Assembly: GCA_005765155.1 (NCBI GenBank)
Contig: VCCP01000004.1
Span: forward strand, 4,340,001 to 4,404,000
DNA length: 64,000 nucleotides
Source: Zelopaecilomyces penicillatus
Lineage: Eukaryota > Ascomycota > Sordariomycetes > Hypocreales > Pseudodiploosporaceae
Reading direction: 5' to 3'
Shown here: piece by piece, positions 37,097-49,298 of the stretch
Numbering within the stretch: position 1 is the stretch's first letter
How the letters are laid out: every line of letters starts with the position of its first letter
Notes under the pieces: generated by a model
Seen by the model: only the letters and a program-made list of their open reading frames with translations
What the model was told of the DNA's origin: nothing
The model's database searches: none
Position numbers and translations under genes: made by a program

Positions 37097-38188
37097 ATGG
37101 ACATTCTATCAGAGCCTGTTGGCGACGGTCTTCCGTCATCCGCCACCCAGGCCCGATATCTTCCTGCTCGCCGCGCCATTCTTGGGCGTCGCAGCCAAAA
37201 TCACATCATCCGCTCAACAGCCAAACGCCTTGCCGAGTCAAAAACGCCCAGGAGCTGCCAGGAGCTTGGATTCCCTTGCGTTTCGCAGGACGACAATGTT
37301 CCTCACAGATATCTTCGGTCCAGTCGCGGAGAAAGTTCCGAGTTCGAAGGCAAAGGCTCTTCATATGCTCGACATCATCTCGAAAAGGATATTCGCAACA
37401 CCATCGCAATCACTCGCGCTATTCAACGCCGCCGTGCTCCTCGAGCTCCTCTTCAATGGAATACCAATGATGTGGTCGAGGGTCGGGACCTTGCTCGTAG
37501 CGAGGTCGAACTGCCCAGTGACCGAGCCCCCCTCGTGAGACGGCCGAGTCTTGAACGTGAAGAAGCTTTTCACTTCGCTAACACCTCCAAGGGCAAGGTT
37601 CGCGTCCGATTCCCTGTTCCTCTGACCGAAGATGCAGAGGTTGCAGAGCTCTATCAAATGGGTCTGCTGTACGATGAGGAGAAGGATGGCGCCGATGCCT
37701 TCAGCCTCAACAGCATTCAGCATGAGGCGCCTGTCTACTCGATTCGCCCAGCGAGGCGAGCTCGCAAGAATAACAAGTTTAAGAACGGCTTTGATTCAAA
37801 CAAGCCCCTCCACTTGGATCTCTCTTTCACTGACCTGGGTAACGACGACGATATTGCTCAGTACCTCATGTCGCCTCCCACCTCTGTCTCGATGATTGCA
37901 GGTGACGAAATGGAGCATGCGGATCGCCCAGGCTCCTCACAATCATTTCCCCCACTGCGAGTCATTTATGAGCTTTCTGGCTCTCAACCCTCATTTGATG
38001 TTGATACGTCCCAACCTCCTGATTTGGTAACCGATGCCCTTTCTGATTACGAATGCTTTTCCGACAGCGAAATGTTTGACGACACCCCCTCTCAGCGAGA
38101 GGTTCTTGACGATGCACATCTTAACTCAAACAACGCATCATCATCTGGCCCCTGGGTTTTGTTGGGCGAAGAAGGCCATTCTGGGTGA
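37097..38188 (+). CDS. Hypothetical protein, fungal, no recognised domain (363 aa)
   Basis: Single exon. The likely start is Met 37097 (MDILSEPVGDGLPSSAT), in context catcATGga after a T-rich leader; an in-frame Met at 37073 is less likely. The N-terminal half is very basic (RRAILGRRSQNHIIRSTAKR) with several Arg clusters suited to nuclear import. The C-terminal half is acidic and rich in Ser and Asp (DYECFSDSEMFDDTPSQRE) and ends LLGEEGHSG. A more ordered middle stretch reads GKVRVRFPVPLTEDAEVAEL. There is no signal peptide or membrane helix. Length, codon usage and bipartite charge suggest a real, mostly disordered nuclear protein; no function can be given. It is the first intact gene to the right of the decayed island. 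Confidence 0.75.
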   Translation: MDILSEPVGDGLPSSATQARYLPARRAILGRRSQNHIIRSTAKRLAESKTPRSCQELGFPCVSQDDNVPHRYLRSSRGESSEFEGKGSSYARHHLEKDIRNTIAITRAIQRRRAPRAPLQWNTNDVVEGRDLARSEVELPSDRAPLVRRPSLEREEAFHFANTSKGKVRVRFPVPLTEDAEVAELYQMGLLYDEEKDGADAFSLNSIQHEAPVYSIRPARRARKNNKFKNGFDSNKPLHLDLSFTDLGNDDDIAQYLMSPPTSVSMIAGDEMEHADRPGSSQSFPPLRVIYELSGSQPSFDVDTSQPPDLVTDALSDYECFSDSEMFDDTPSQREVLDDAHLNSNNASSSGPWVLLGEEGHSG

Positions 38189-39131
38189 CGACTTGCAGCA
38201 GGTCCGCACAGGGAATCCTCCCGTGTCCCGTCAGGATTTCGAGAACAAACAAAAACGAAAAAGTTCTGAAACGCTTTATGGTGGGAGAGCCTCACCTCGG
38301 ACTGGTCCTCATAAGCCCATTTTGACTCTTCTTTGTCCTCTTATCTTGGCGTGCCGCGATTCGCGATGATGTTATTTGAGCGCTTTTGTGTCGAGAAGGG
38401 TTTTTTCTTTCTTGTTTTTATGGCTGAGTGTTGTTCTATATGCTGCGCGGAGTCGGCCACGCTGGGGTGATTGGCCTATGTATTCTACCAACGTACCTGT
38501 ATAATGGTGTGCCACGAGGACTTCCATCGATAGATGTCAGCTTTTGCACAGCACTGGTGTCAGAGAGACATTATTGTCCTTTTTTCTTCTTCTCTTCCTA
38601 TCGTCAATAGTAGACTAGTATGCGTTTATAAAATGGGATTGTGTGCACATTATGATGAATCCATATCTGAGACTGATGAAGCCAAATTGACGTAATGCTC
38701 TGATTCCCAAATTAATCAACAACACATGATGCCGTTTGTCAAAAACAGATTCATAACAAGCAAGAGTATGTTAATATCAGGGTTAGGGTTATATCATTTT
38801 TGCACAACTGTTTAGGCTGCCACTGTAAAAGTCGACAACGCCATCCAATCTCAATCTTGCACTGCCATATTACGAGCCAGCTTGATTGAGATGCATGTTG
38901 TACACAGGGGGGGAGAAACCTCTTCGGTGCTGCCTAGGGGTTTCTGTTGTTGGTTTTCGGTTAATACAGCATGCGGAATTAAGTTTTGCCGCCTACGCCA
39001 ACAATAAGGCTAAGAGAGATTTGTAGCAAACAAACTTGACGTAGGATATTAACGCGACAGCGACCAATGCTGCACAAGCGCACACTTCTAAAATAGCCAT
39101 TGTATGAAGATTGTGGTCCAAAAATTGAATC
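38189..39131. other. Intergenic, with short telomere-like motif
   Basis: No gene supported. It contains the 3' UTR of the preceding gene, the 13-base run agggttagggtta at 38779-38791 (two units of the TTAGGG telomere repeat), and the upstream region of the BAH gene. Confidence 0.5.
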
Positions 39132-40957
39132 ATGGGCCCTGCAAGGAAAAGTATTCGTGAGGTCAAAGGCAAAAAACACGCAGATTGCCCCTTTAGTGTG
39201 ACTACAGTCGGGCGTCTTGGTGATGATGACAATGGAGAACGTGAAAACTCCAAGAAGCGCAAACGCGGTGATTCAAGCAAACTGGAGTCACCGTCTATCC
39301 AAAAATCACCATTTCTCCCCAAGGGACAGTTCAAGACATGCAAAACGCTAGACACGACGTATTTTGTCAGGCCTGCCAAGAAATGGTACGATATGAGTCG
39401 ATACTCGAGCTTTATCTGTAAGTGCACCAACGTCCAAACCCCTTGACTTGCTTTTACAGCAGCTAGAAGGAAGCCCATTTTAGGATGGGTGTGTATGTGG
39501 GGCGTTTTAAGTTAATATAAGGGAAACAATAAGTAAACTCGGAAAAATATCATGTTGATGACTTCATTCATGTCTCCAACGCCAAGAGTACACAGAAGCC
39601 AAAGGTGGAAGACGAAGATTTGCAACCCTCGAACTGTTGGATAGCCAAAATTCTTGAGATTAGGGCCGTGGATGAGATTCATGTGTATGCGCGTGTCTAC
39701 TGGATGTACTTTCCTGATGAGTTGCCTGTGAATACTCACGACAATGGTAAACTGGTGTCAGGGCGGCAACCATACCATGGGCAGAACGAATTGATCGCCT
39801 CCAATCATAGTAAGTTGACACTTGCCCGTCGCTCTATCGAATGGTTATGTATAACTAACAGAATTATCAAGTGGATATCATCAATGTCATAAGCGTTTCT
39901 GGGCGAGCAGTGGTTGAGCAACGGATGAAATCAGTTGATAATTGTCAATCTTCCGATGCACTGTACTGGCGGCAAGCACTTGACCTTGGCACACTGCAAC
40001 TATCTGTAAGCATATTGTCGATGTTGTGAGTTACTTTGCGATGAAAGCTAATGTTACTTGGTGTAGTCTATTGACTTCACATGCGAGACCGATGGTCCAC
40101 AAACTTCAGAGGCATCACAAATCATACCAGTAAATAATCAGGAACGGGTTGGTACACTACCAGTGATGGACTCCTTAAAAAGAGAAGAGGGCGTCGTTCA
40201 GGTAGGGCAAAGACAGGATCGCGATTCGGTTCCAGCACAGCAGATGAATGGCGACAATACCTCGATTGATATGACTGCACCAAAAGACGAAGCGGGAGGT
40301 GAAGCAGAAACCATTGTCGAATCACCGGCTCCAGTTCAGGCGGAATCTGACGTCTTCCTCACCTTCAAATCCCAGCATCAACTGTTGGTGCACCTACAAC
40401 ACATTCTAGAATCGGCTTGCTACAGCTTCTGTGAGCGAACTATGCCAGATATCCTAAAGCAACGCGAGTGGGATTGCCCAGAAGCGGTCGAGCTGAATCG
40501 CTGGACTAGCGAGCTGCTGAGCCGGCGGGATGACTTGTCAGAGGTGGCAAGTCTCACCAAGCCGCTGGAAGATGTACTACGGTCGATTGACAGTATCCGA
40601 CATAACGCCGTCCATCGACGTCCAGTTAGTACGGAAGTCATGGAGGAGTCCTTGATAGACGCTGAAGCTTTGGCTACACTGTTGGGCGACACCAAGAGGA
40701 AGAACGAAATTGCGACGCTAAAGATAAATATCCAGACGATTCTGCGGGAACTGGAACGCAATTTACAAATCCTGAATGCCATGCTGCCTGGTTTATTACA
40801 AGGAATTGCGGCGCGCAGCTCGCAGCGACAAGAAATGGAGGACGTAGTCCATGCTGAGATGAAGAGACAGGACCAGAGCCACAGAATTATGGCTAGCAAA
40901 GTCGTGGAAGCGGCGGTTGCCACTGCCCAGCAAAAATTCCGAGGAAGCAGTTCATGA
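39132..40957 (+). CDS. BAH-domain protein (528 aa)
   Basis: Four exons: 39132-39417, 39534-39809, 39872-40005 and 40067-40957, all in consistent phase. BAH (bromo-adjacent homology) modules bind nucleosomes or histone tails in chromatin proteins. Here the module spans about residues 100-235: KYHVDDFIHVSNAK, NCWIAKILEIRAVDEIHVYA, RVYWMYFPDELP, and across the third junction SNH into MDIINVISVSGRAVVEQ, then LYWRQALDLGTLQLS. The N-terminus is basic (NSKKRKRGDSSK), a likely nuclear localisation signal. After a disordered linker, the last 210 residues are predicted helical (LVHLQHILESACYSF, then DVLRSIDSIRHNAVHRR). Several fungal relatives carry a PHD finger after BAH; no Cys-His finger is visible here. 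Role in chromatin regulation is inferred from the domain. Confidence 0.88.
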
Positions 40958-42066
40958 GCCGTTGATTGGATTTATTTTTTCGCCTCGGCACACATTCACC
41001 TGCTTCAGTCGTGGCACGAAGTTTTACTCGTGACCCCCCCTGTTGTGACCTCAAATATGTTGTTCGGCAGTTGGGTCGGGGCTCTTAGAAATCTTAATGG
41101 GGCAGATCATTGGTGGCTAAGGATAGTGAGATTCGGATATATTGCCCTTCGATCGATGTACGAGACTTGGAGGCTGTTGACTTTGGCGTTATGGCTGAGG
41201 AAAAGAAGGAAGAAAAAATGCAGTAGTAAACACTATAAACGTCCTCTTTTTTGCCACCGTCCGGATCGGCCGTAAAGCGACATGGTAGCACTGCATGTTC
41301 CCCCCCAACAATAGACAATACTGGATCTTGAGGTACGGAGTATTCCCGCTTGGACAAATGACGGGCAACCGTTCATCCTTTTCCGGACATTGGACACCGC
41401 ACGTGCAGCATGGCGGAGAGTTAGCTCCGCAACAAGACATCATCGGGTCCAGCAAACCGGTATTTTTTACTGCGTGTTCCTTAGGTGACGAGTTTATTAG
41501 GCGAGGCGCTGTATTGGCAGCAGCGCTATTACGCTAGACGGCATTTGCTAGACAACTCCGGTTTATAATGGAATGGATCGGCCAACGGGAACGAGGCCAT
41601 CAAATGCACAACCGTTGACAATTGGAACTTTGCAGCTCCACAAGAAACCCGCAAGACGCCAAAGCCCACACGGCATACATTGTGGCGCATGCATTGCGCG
41701 CTGGGAGCGCTGGGAAAGCAAAGCAATGACTGGATCGTCTGGGTGAAATTCATACGGAAGTCTGGCTAGCCGGCCAGGTAGTGCGTCTCACCGTTTTCAA
41801 ACCGGTAGCCCACCTGATCCCTCCCCCAAAGCCGCTGGAGGCGAATACAATAATCACACAATATCCTAGCAATAATTTTAGTCTCCGGTAGACCTGGTAG
41901 ATACCAGTAGACTTTGCCTTTGCTTGTCTCAGCAACTGCACCACCACCACCACCACCCCACCGAAGCCGTTCCCCCCCAGCTGTTCTCGCAACTTCATCG
42001 TTTCAACGTCGTCTCTGCAAATGTAGAGACAGGTTGTTGTTTGCACCCATTCCGGGGCTTTGGGTT
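40958..42066. other. Intergenic, promoter of the histidine kinase gene
   Basis: No gene supported in 1.1 kb. A CCA repeat (ccaccaccaccaccaccc) lies at about 41940-41957 and a C-rich stretch near 41985, both upstream of the kinase start. Short ORFs on both strands appear spurious. Confidence 0.5.
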
Positions 42067-45000
42067 ATGGGAGACTTTGCATCTCCCGCGCTGCAGCAGA
42101 ATCCTCCATTGGAGGCAGAGCGGCAGCGCATTCGCGAACTGTCAAGGTATGTCATGGTATGGAGGGGAGTGAGAGGAGAGAGGAGAGAGGAAACAACTTG
42201 AAAATCCCCACACGTGATCGCATCACGACCAATTCCATGTGCTGATGATTGCCTCGCTTCAACAGATATTATTGCACAATTGGTGCTACCAGCTCTACGC
42301 TAGAAGAACCTCAACCCGAGAGTTCATCCCTGGTATCGCGTCAAGCACCCTCGATATCGCCCGACATCACTCTAAACGCCCTTACCCAGCTGGCTGTCTA
42401 TCGATTTGGTTGCAACCGCTCCTTCGTCTCCCTCATCGACGACCAGAATCAGCACATTATCGCCGAGGCTACCGCCTCTATTTCTCTGCAAGACAAGCAG
42501 AAACACAACACTGACGATGGAGTCTATCTCGGTGTTACAACGCTGGACCTTGTGTTCGGTGTGTGTCCGGATGCCGTCAAGCTATTTACCGGTCAACATG
42601 TCCCCGCCTTGAAGAACTCAGCCAACATGACCGCCAACCCAACTCGATTCATTGTGCGAGACTTCACGTTGGAGGATCACTACAAAGACCGCGCCTATGT
42701 GGTACAGTGGCCACATTTTCGCTTCTATGCAGAGGTGCCCATCTACAGCCCATCAGGATACGTGCTCGGTAGCTTCTGCGTTGTGGATAACAAGCCACGA
42801 GCCCACTTTGGCGACGATGAAGTGCTGGCGCTACAGGAGATTTCCGATTCCATCTCCCAGCATCTGGAGAATGTCAGAACCGTGCACTCTCACCGACGCT
42901 CCGATCGCCTTGTTCAGGGTCTGACAACCTTCGCCACGAGACGGTCAGATTGCGGTGTGTCCTCAATATCCTCGGAACAGAACGAGAGTCTTGCCGTGGG
43001 TCTACCGAGTGGTCTTAGTCGCCAGCAGTCTCCCAGTCCACGGGAAGACAGACTAGGCATCGACAGTCTGTCGCTCTCGACGGAGCCGACTGATGAACCA
43101 TCACCCTCTCTACTGGGCCCTGTTCCTACAGAGTCTACCAACCTCACAACGCCATCGTGTCAGTCGCAAGTTGCTGAGCAACCAGAACCTGGAATAGATG
43201 GGTGCAAAACACAGGCCCCGCCTGAGGAATATTTCGAGGATGATCAAATCTTGATGGAGAACGTCACAGCCAACGCACCACTAGTAGCTGTCAAGGAGGA
43301 CACCTCCACTTCAAAACGAATTGCCGCTCTGTTCGCTCACGCCAGTACCTCTTTAAGAGAAGCCATGGACTTGGAAGGCGTACTCTTCGTGGACGCTTGC
43401 AAATGCAACGCCGGAATGTCAGTTCACCCACAGCGTTTCACTGAGCCATCAAAATATGCACATGATTGCTCACCGTTACATAGTGTACGCTCGGTCGATG
43501 CCGCAGAGTGGGAACCCTTTCCGAAAACAGTTGATCCTAGGCTCTCTGGTTCAACCCCTTCATTCTTACCAGGCTCGTCTGTGGATGAGGAACTATGTGA
43601 TACTCTCGGCTCCGCCGGCTCCAACTACGAAGCCCAACATGATTCGCAGCGCTCGGTACCCGTGTCACTTTTACAATATATGATCGCCATGTTTCCCCAT
43701 GGAGAGATATTCCACCTTGATGATCCTATCATCATTATGCCGTCCATGACAACAGATTCAGATGTCGCGAGACAGGCTCGCCGAGAGTCAGTAGCTGCTG
43801 GTCATGAACTTGTGCCCAACGACGAATGCCAGCGTTTGAAGGTTGCCGCTCAGCTACTACATCATTTCCCGGATGCCAAGTCCGTAATTTTCCTTCCACT
43901 TTGGGATCTGGATAAGTCGCAGTGGTTGGCTGGCACCTTTCTTTGGACACGGGATCAGCAGCGAGCCCTCGGTCGAGAGGAGCTTCATTATTTCAAAGCT
44001 TTTGGTGATTCCATAATCTCAGAAGTGGCCCGAATGAATTGGTCGCGACAAGAATACTCAAAGTCTAATTTCATTTCCTCGATTAGCCATGAGCTTCGTT
44101 CACCCTTGCATGGAATGCTTGCAAGCGCGGAGCTTCTCTCAGCAATGAACCTGCAAGAGGACCAAAGGGACACCGTGACGATGATTGAAACGTGCGGTCT
44201 AACCCTATTGGATACGTTGAATCATTTGTAAGTTTTGAACAGTCTTCGCTAAGATCATATGCTGACAAAAGCACGTTGCGCAATAATAGGTTGGATTTCA
44301 CCAAGATTAACAATCTGAGAACTCTCAAAGACGAGAATACCGACTTTTACGAGGCATCCATGGCAAGTCTAGTGAGCACTTTTGAACTTGATGTGCTCTT
44401 GGAGGAAGTGCTCAATGCTATATATCTTGGCAAAGTGCACGCGGTTGCGACAACAGACACCATGTCTGCTCCAGCTGCTCGGCATAATCATGCACCTGAA
44501 GCCGAGGGACATGACATGTCCGTTGTGGTACGCGTTGAACGCCAAAGCGCATGGAAGGTACAGTCAATAACAGGCGCCTGGCGCAGGATTATAATGAACA
44601 TCTTCGGCAACGCGCTCAAATACACGCAATCAGGATTCGTCGAAGTATCATTAACGAAAATGAAGAAGTCATCAGACTCAAATGAGGTCATGGCCCACCT
44701 ATCAATAACTGACAGTGGGCGTGGAATGTCATCGGACTTTTTGCGAAACAAATTGTTTTCGCCATTCGCTCAAGAAGACCCTCTAGCTGAGGGAGTAGGA
44801 TTGGGTTTGAGTGTTGTGAAGCAGCTCGTGACGGTTCTACATGGGTACATTGACATAAGAAGTGAGCCGGACGTGGGAACACAAGTCGACATTATGATAC
44901 CAGTCCAATTCGTCGCACCAACACCACACGAATCTGCCATTCCGAGTCCCGTCCAAGCAATGAAGCCAATTCAGTTCTGCCTCATCGGGTTTGGCGCGCA

Positions 45001-46043
45001 ATCTGATCTCACAGATGTGCCTACAGGCACACTCAGTAGCGAAGCAAAGCGGAAACTATGCCTCCAGAGCTTTTTTACGCAACTGGTCGACAGTGAAACT
45101 GGTTGGAGTTTTTCTTTTGCTGAAGAACTTTCCAATGCCGCAGGCAATGTTGCAATTGTCGAAGAATCTGCATTGGAAAAGTTGACTCAAAGCGATAGCG
45201 ATGCGTCGCTGAGCTCCGCTCTCAGTGCCAAGTTTTCTCGTTTTGTTATTCTCAGTGGCGCCGGCACGTCTACCAATACGATCAAATTGGGAGATACATT
45301 CCATGTTGTCCGTATAACTCAGCCGTAAGTACTTTGACAGTGGGATATGTGCCAGTTTGTGTCTATGTTAGAGATGTGCTAATATGTACAACAGGTTCTG
45401 TCCTCGAAAGGCATTGGATGCTCTTATAAAGATTGCAGAGCTAGAAGATGTCCCTGCTCCTCAACTTGGCGTTGAGCCGGCGGTAGTTTTGGACAGCAGT
45501 TTAACGACAGAGAAAGTCGAGCTAGAGGTCTCAATTACCGTGATCCAGCCGAACAACTCCACCGTCAGCCCGGAAAACTTGATACCTGAAGGGAACGCAC
45601 GTGTCTTGATTATAGACGATAACGCAATCAACGTCAAGGTATTGTCAAAATATATGCGTAAACTTGGGTGGGAGTATGACACTGCATCAAACGGGTTGAT
45701 TGCATTGAAAAAGTACCAAGAATCCCCAGCTTCTTACAGGGTTCTTTTGATGGGTAAGCCCTTCTTCCTTTTTACCCCTTCTCCTTCATGTGAATATGAT
45801 ATACTGACAAGTTTAAAAGATATTTCTATGCCGGTTATGGATGGCATCACCTCCACGAGATACATCAGAGCATTTGAGCAGGAGCGAGAACTGCCTCCTG
45901 TCACGATTTTTGCCGTAACTGGAGTTGGCTCGAGTACGATGAAAGAACAGGCTCTTACTGCGGGCGTAGACGGTTACATGATCAAGCCTCTGTCACTGCA
46001 GCAGCTAGAAGTTGTGATGCATCAGATTATGTGCCGAGATTGA
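42067..46043 (+). CDS. Hybrid histidine kinase: GAF, HisKA, HATPase, receiver (1219 aa)
   Basis: Two-component sensor that autophosphorylates on His and passes the phosphate to its own receiver Asp, then usually to an Hpt protein. Five exons: 42067-42146, 42266-44227, 44290-45324, 45395-45753 and 45820-46043. A GAF-like sensor domain occupies about residues 40-240 (CNRSFVSLIDDQNQHIIAEA, VLGSFCVVDNKPRAHF). The H-box is NFISSISHELRSPLHGM with His635. The ATPase shows the N box WRRIIMNIFGNALKYT, G1 ITDSGRGMSSDF, the F box LFSPFAQEDP and G2 GVGLGLSVVK. The receiver has acidic DD at 1100-1101, phospho-acceptor Asp1146 in MDISMPVMDG (its codon is split by the last intron) and Lys1201. There are no membrane helices, so it is probably cytosolic. 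All catalytic residues are present. The stimulus is unknown. Confidence 0.94.
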
Positions 46044-46563
46044 ATAGAGACGATCGATGGGTTCTGTATTTTGGCCGGGAGTTTTTTGGGCATTTAGTAA
46101 TGGCGTAACGGAAACGCTTCATGAAAGCATACAATTATACGAATTTTGGGTTATTTCAAAAGGTCCAACGTCGAACTACAGTGTCTTGCCATCGGTTTTG
46201 AACACAGCAGCATTAAAAGCAGCGTCGATTGTGCCGCAACCACCGTCTTTTGAGGCGAAATGGCGAACATGCGAGCACGTGGAAGTGTTTTCTCAACGGA
46301 TTGCGCCTACTTTAGAAAGCCGCGCAGGGCAATAACATCAATATCATTGGCAGTATTGCTGTGAGTCCGGATTATGCGATAGTTGTGGTTAGCTTAACAA
46401 AACTATGGACAGTCCTATGTTCACAGTATTGATCGATACCAGTTGTAATTTTAGCAACGGCCATTAACAAATCTCAAACCCAGTTTTCATATACCGCAGT
46501 CGTACAATCTGCCACCAGCATTCTATCCATATTCTTACAGTATCATCTCGATCCATGCCCCCC
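46044..46563. other. Intergenic, convergent 3' regions
   Basis: The 3' ends of the hybrid kinase and the thioredoxin-reductase-like gene face each other across 520 bases. The small plus-strand ORF at 46057-46335 is most likely 3' UTR. Nothing else is seen. Confidence 0.5.
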
Positions 46564-47629
46564 TCACAGCTCATCCTTCGCATCAAGATCCACAGCCAAC
46601 TGCCTCACCATCCCCGATGCCGCAAACATTCCCATCTGCATCGCCAACAACACCCCCGGCATCCGCGATGCCGCATCCCCCGCCGCAAAACACCCTTCTA
46701 CGCTCGTCTCACCAGACGGTACGCTGACCTTGATGATGCTGCTACCCCCCACGCTCGGCTCGAGCTCTAGCCCTAGCTGTGTCGTAAATAAGGCGGCGCG
46801 TTGCTCTATGCGCGGGTGGCTTGCAACGAAGCCTTCTGTTTTGGTGGTGCCGTCTGCAAATGTGATGAGTACGCTGGCTGGGTGATTGTCAGAGTTGGAG
46901 TTGGAGTCGGATGGCGGCTGGTGTGTGAATTTTGTGATTTTGCGATTGTCGTAGGTGATTTTGGTACTGTGGAGGGTGGGTTTTAGTTGTATTCTTAGGG
47001 AATCGTTTCCGTTTGTGTAGATGGTGATGTGTTTGGCGAGGCGCTTGGCCATGAGGGCGATGTGGCCAAGCATCTCTGGTGTCTGAAGAATCCCTGAGGC
47101 GAGAACGCCAGCAGATTCGGCGCCACGCTCTTCAAATCCGTGGCAAAACAAGCAATGAAAACTGTTTTTTGAAGCAAGTCAGTATGAATTCTCATAAAAT
47201 AAACCTCAAATTTGGTCAAACTTACATGCTGCGTCCCCAGCAATCCGCATACCCCGGCGCCTCATCCTCCAACACATCCCTCACCCCCGTCCCCAAGACC
47301 AACTTCTTCCCTCTATACACTTGTCCAACCTCATCCATCGCCTCAAACCCTCCGTTGTCAAGTTTTCGTACTTGTTTCACCGTTGTGGACTTGAACTCAA
47401 CCGTATCGTAACGCTTCTGCAGGTCCGCTCTAGCTTTAGCCCGGAAATCCGCGGGATTAACGTGGTCGAAACCCGGTACGGTATGCATATGCGTCGCCGG
47501 TGCGTTGCGATACACTCCAGAATCGAGGACCAGCGCTGTGTAGACTTGGCGAGCTAGTGTTGTTGCGACGGATAGACCGGCTGGGCCTCCGCCTATGATG
47601 AGGACATCGAAGAGTTTTGGCGATGCCAT
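46564..47629 (-). CDS. Thioredoxin reductase-like FAD oxidoreductase, GliT type (333 aa)
   Basis: FAD-dependent pyridine-nucleotide-disulfide oxidoreductase. Two exons, 47629-47226 and 47161-46564, with a 64-nt intron inside the active-site region. The FAD Rossmann motif is FDVLIIGGGPAGLSVATTLA; a central VLGTGVRDV follows. The redox motif CLFC precedes HGFEERG, as in GliT and related fungal dithiol oxidases. The C-terminal FAD-binding motif is GCFAAGDAASRMPGVLLAMQ. Length agrees with this short class (about 320-335). The usual GxGxxA NADPH motif in the middle is poorly preserved, so an oxidase using O2 (as GliT does) is as likely as a reductase (inference). No gliotoxin-type cluster genes surround it. 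The GC-rich exon ends and the repeated NSNSDN loop are probably neutral. Confidence 0.9.
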
Positions 47630-48352
47630 GTTTGGGTGAGTTGTGGCTGTGTTGTATGGATGATAAGATTGCTGAAAGATGATAAAGTGTGTATGTAGTT
47701 GGTTAGTATGTTAATGAAGACAGAGACCAGAGGGAGTGAATTGCCGGCTTTATAGTGTATTATGTCTCCGGCTCGGGCACATTTCTGGGAGTTATTGCGT
47801 GTGCCGGGGCCGGAGTGGGGCGACGGGCCCGGAGACATCCATCGCACTAGAAAAGTTTCCGAGTGGGGACATCGGAGGGGCCGAACCTGTGTGATTGACA
47901 CAGTCATACCTTCAAGTCCCCGTGACGTTGATCAATTATTGGATGCGTGTTTTGAACTATATGTGAATGGATATCAATGAGGAAAATGTGATTAAATCTA
48001 CAATGCAATAACGTCACTCGTTGGGTGACACCACCAGGTCAGCTTGAATCGCACTACCTGGCTCATTGTGCCCTATTCAGTCGGTACTTGATGAAATTCC
48101 CCTGTCTTCAAGTTGACCAATCTTCACTTTCCATGGTGCAAGACATAGGATTCCGTCAAGCCCGGAATGCTCCTCCTAGTAATTTACGTGAGACTTCAGA
48201 CGGGAACTAAAACAATATGGATGGGTGGGGATTTGGATTAGTGATGGCATGCGCAATTCGAAGTCTACGCCAGAAGGGTATGACAGGTTAAAATACAAAG
48301 TGTTTTTATAGCACTTCCTTTACTCTTCAGTATGCCCTTGAACTGAATGCCA
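47630..48352. other. Intergenic, no supported gene
   Basis: Upstream region of the thioredoxin-reductase-like gene and 3' region of the minus-strand Tse2-like gene. Short ORFs only. Confidence 0.5.
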
Positions 48353-49027
48353 TCATCGTGATGATCGATTCATTCCAGAGCTTTCGCTGGCTTTCGGGTA
48401 CGCTTTAAGCCACTCTTGCCTGGTGAATTCTGTGCCACTGACCCTGAAGAATTCCGTTATTGAGTCATTTAAAGCTAAACAGCGTGTCAGCAATGAATTA
48501 GATCTATAAATATAGGGCGCCTTGCCATCAAGAGTCATTGGAATTGCGGGTTGAAGCGAGTAGTGGTCTGTCCGCTCATGGACCAGGAGAAGGTCGTCAG
48601 GGAGCCGAGTTCCTTCATTACATCTATTAGCATACAGGCATATTCGCAACAAGAGAACCGATCATGCAATTTACCTTCACGGATGGCATATACGATAACA
48701 TCGTCTCCTCGAAATCGCCACGAGACTAGAGATTGTTGGTATGGCGAATTGGGGCGCATCGACGCGCCGTTAGGGGCTGGATGTTGCGTATTAGTCCAGG
48801 AGAACCCAAGCAGCCAAACTCTGTCGTGGCGGCATACCTGCATAGCTTATTGGGTTGAGAGCCTTTGGCATAACAAGCCCTTTCTCAATAAAAATGTCGT
48901 AGCTCGATCGTTGAGGTGACCAGGGGCGCACCTTGACGGAGCGGCCATTGTTCACTCGGAAAAGCTCTTTGGGGAACTTTGTAAATACTCCACGCAAAGT
49001 CGGGTATGACATTCTGGCTTGTACCAT
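48353..49027 (-). CDS. Tse2-type ADP-ribosyltransferase toxin-domain protein (166 aa)
   Basis: Predicted member of the Tse2 family, first described as a bacterial type VI secretion effector and also found in many fungal genomes; the fungal role is unknown. Exons 49027-48838, 48776-48675, 48612-48526 and 48474-48353 keep frame. Landmarks in order are ELFRVNNGRSVK, YDIFIEKGLVMPKALNP, SMRPNSPYQQSLV, LLLVHERTDHYSLQP with MTLD, and EWLKAYPKA. The domain fills almost the whole protein. There is no signal peptide, so any activity would be intracellular. The last intron starts with GC instead of GT (GCAAGG donor). A second, more diverged Tse2-like gene lies head to head 271 bases away. No companion immunity gene could be recognised. 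Confidence is fair for the family and low for biochemical activity. Confidence 0.72.
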
Positions 49028-49298
49028 GGTTGAGTGCCAGGGTTATTTCGTATTCATTCATGTCCAAGAAGCGAGGAGTCGCATTGGCAAGATGAGTTTT
49101 TACTCCATGCCTGAGGCTAATCTGACACTGCTACCTCAAGCAACTTTTTCCCGTGTGCAGATAACAAAACTCAGTTTCATTTGCCGAGCGCCTATTTTCC
49201 ATAGCGCATGACCCAATCTCCATTCTCATACATCATTACTCTATTTCATTCCACATCGCTGTTTGAGCTCAGAACAACACAACGGTCGGCATTTCACC
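49028..49298. promoter_or_regulatory. Shared divergent promoter of the Tse2-like pair
   Basis: Only 271 bases separate the two start codons, so both transcripts must start here or overlap. A CT-containing stretch (ctctatttcattccac) lies just upstream of the plus-strand gene. No clear TATA box was identified. Co-regulation is inferred from spacing. Confidence 0.5.

Noticed and set aside
41750..42201. Short ORFs on both strands upstream of the histidine kinase
   Set aside because: Created by the CCA repeat and C-rich promoter; only the part from 42067 on fits the kinase N-terminus.
46057..46335. 92-residue ORF after the histidine kinase stop
   Set aside because: Immediately follows the kinase stop, no domain, most likely 3' UTR.
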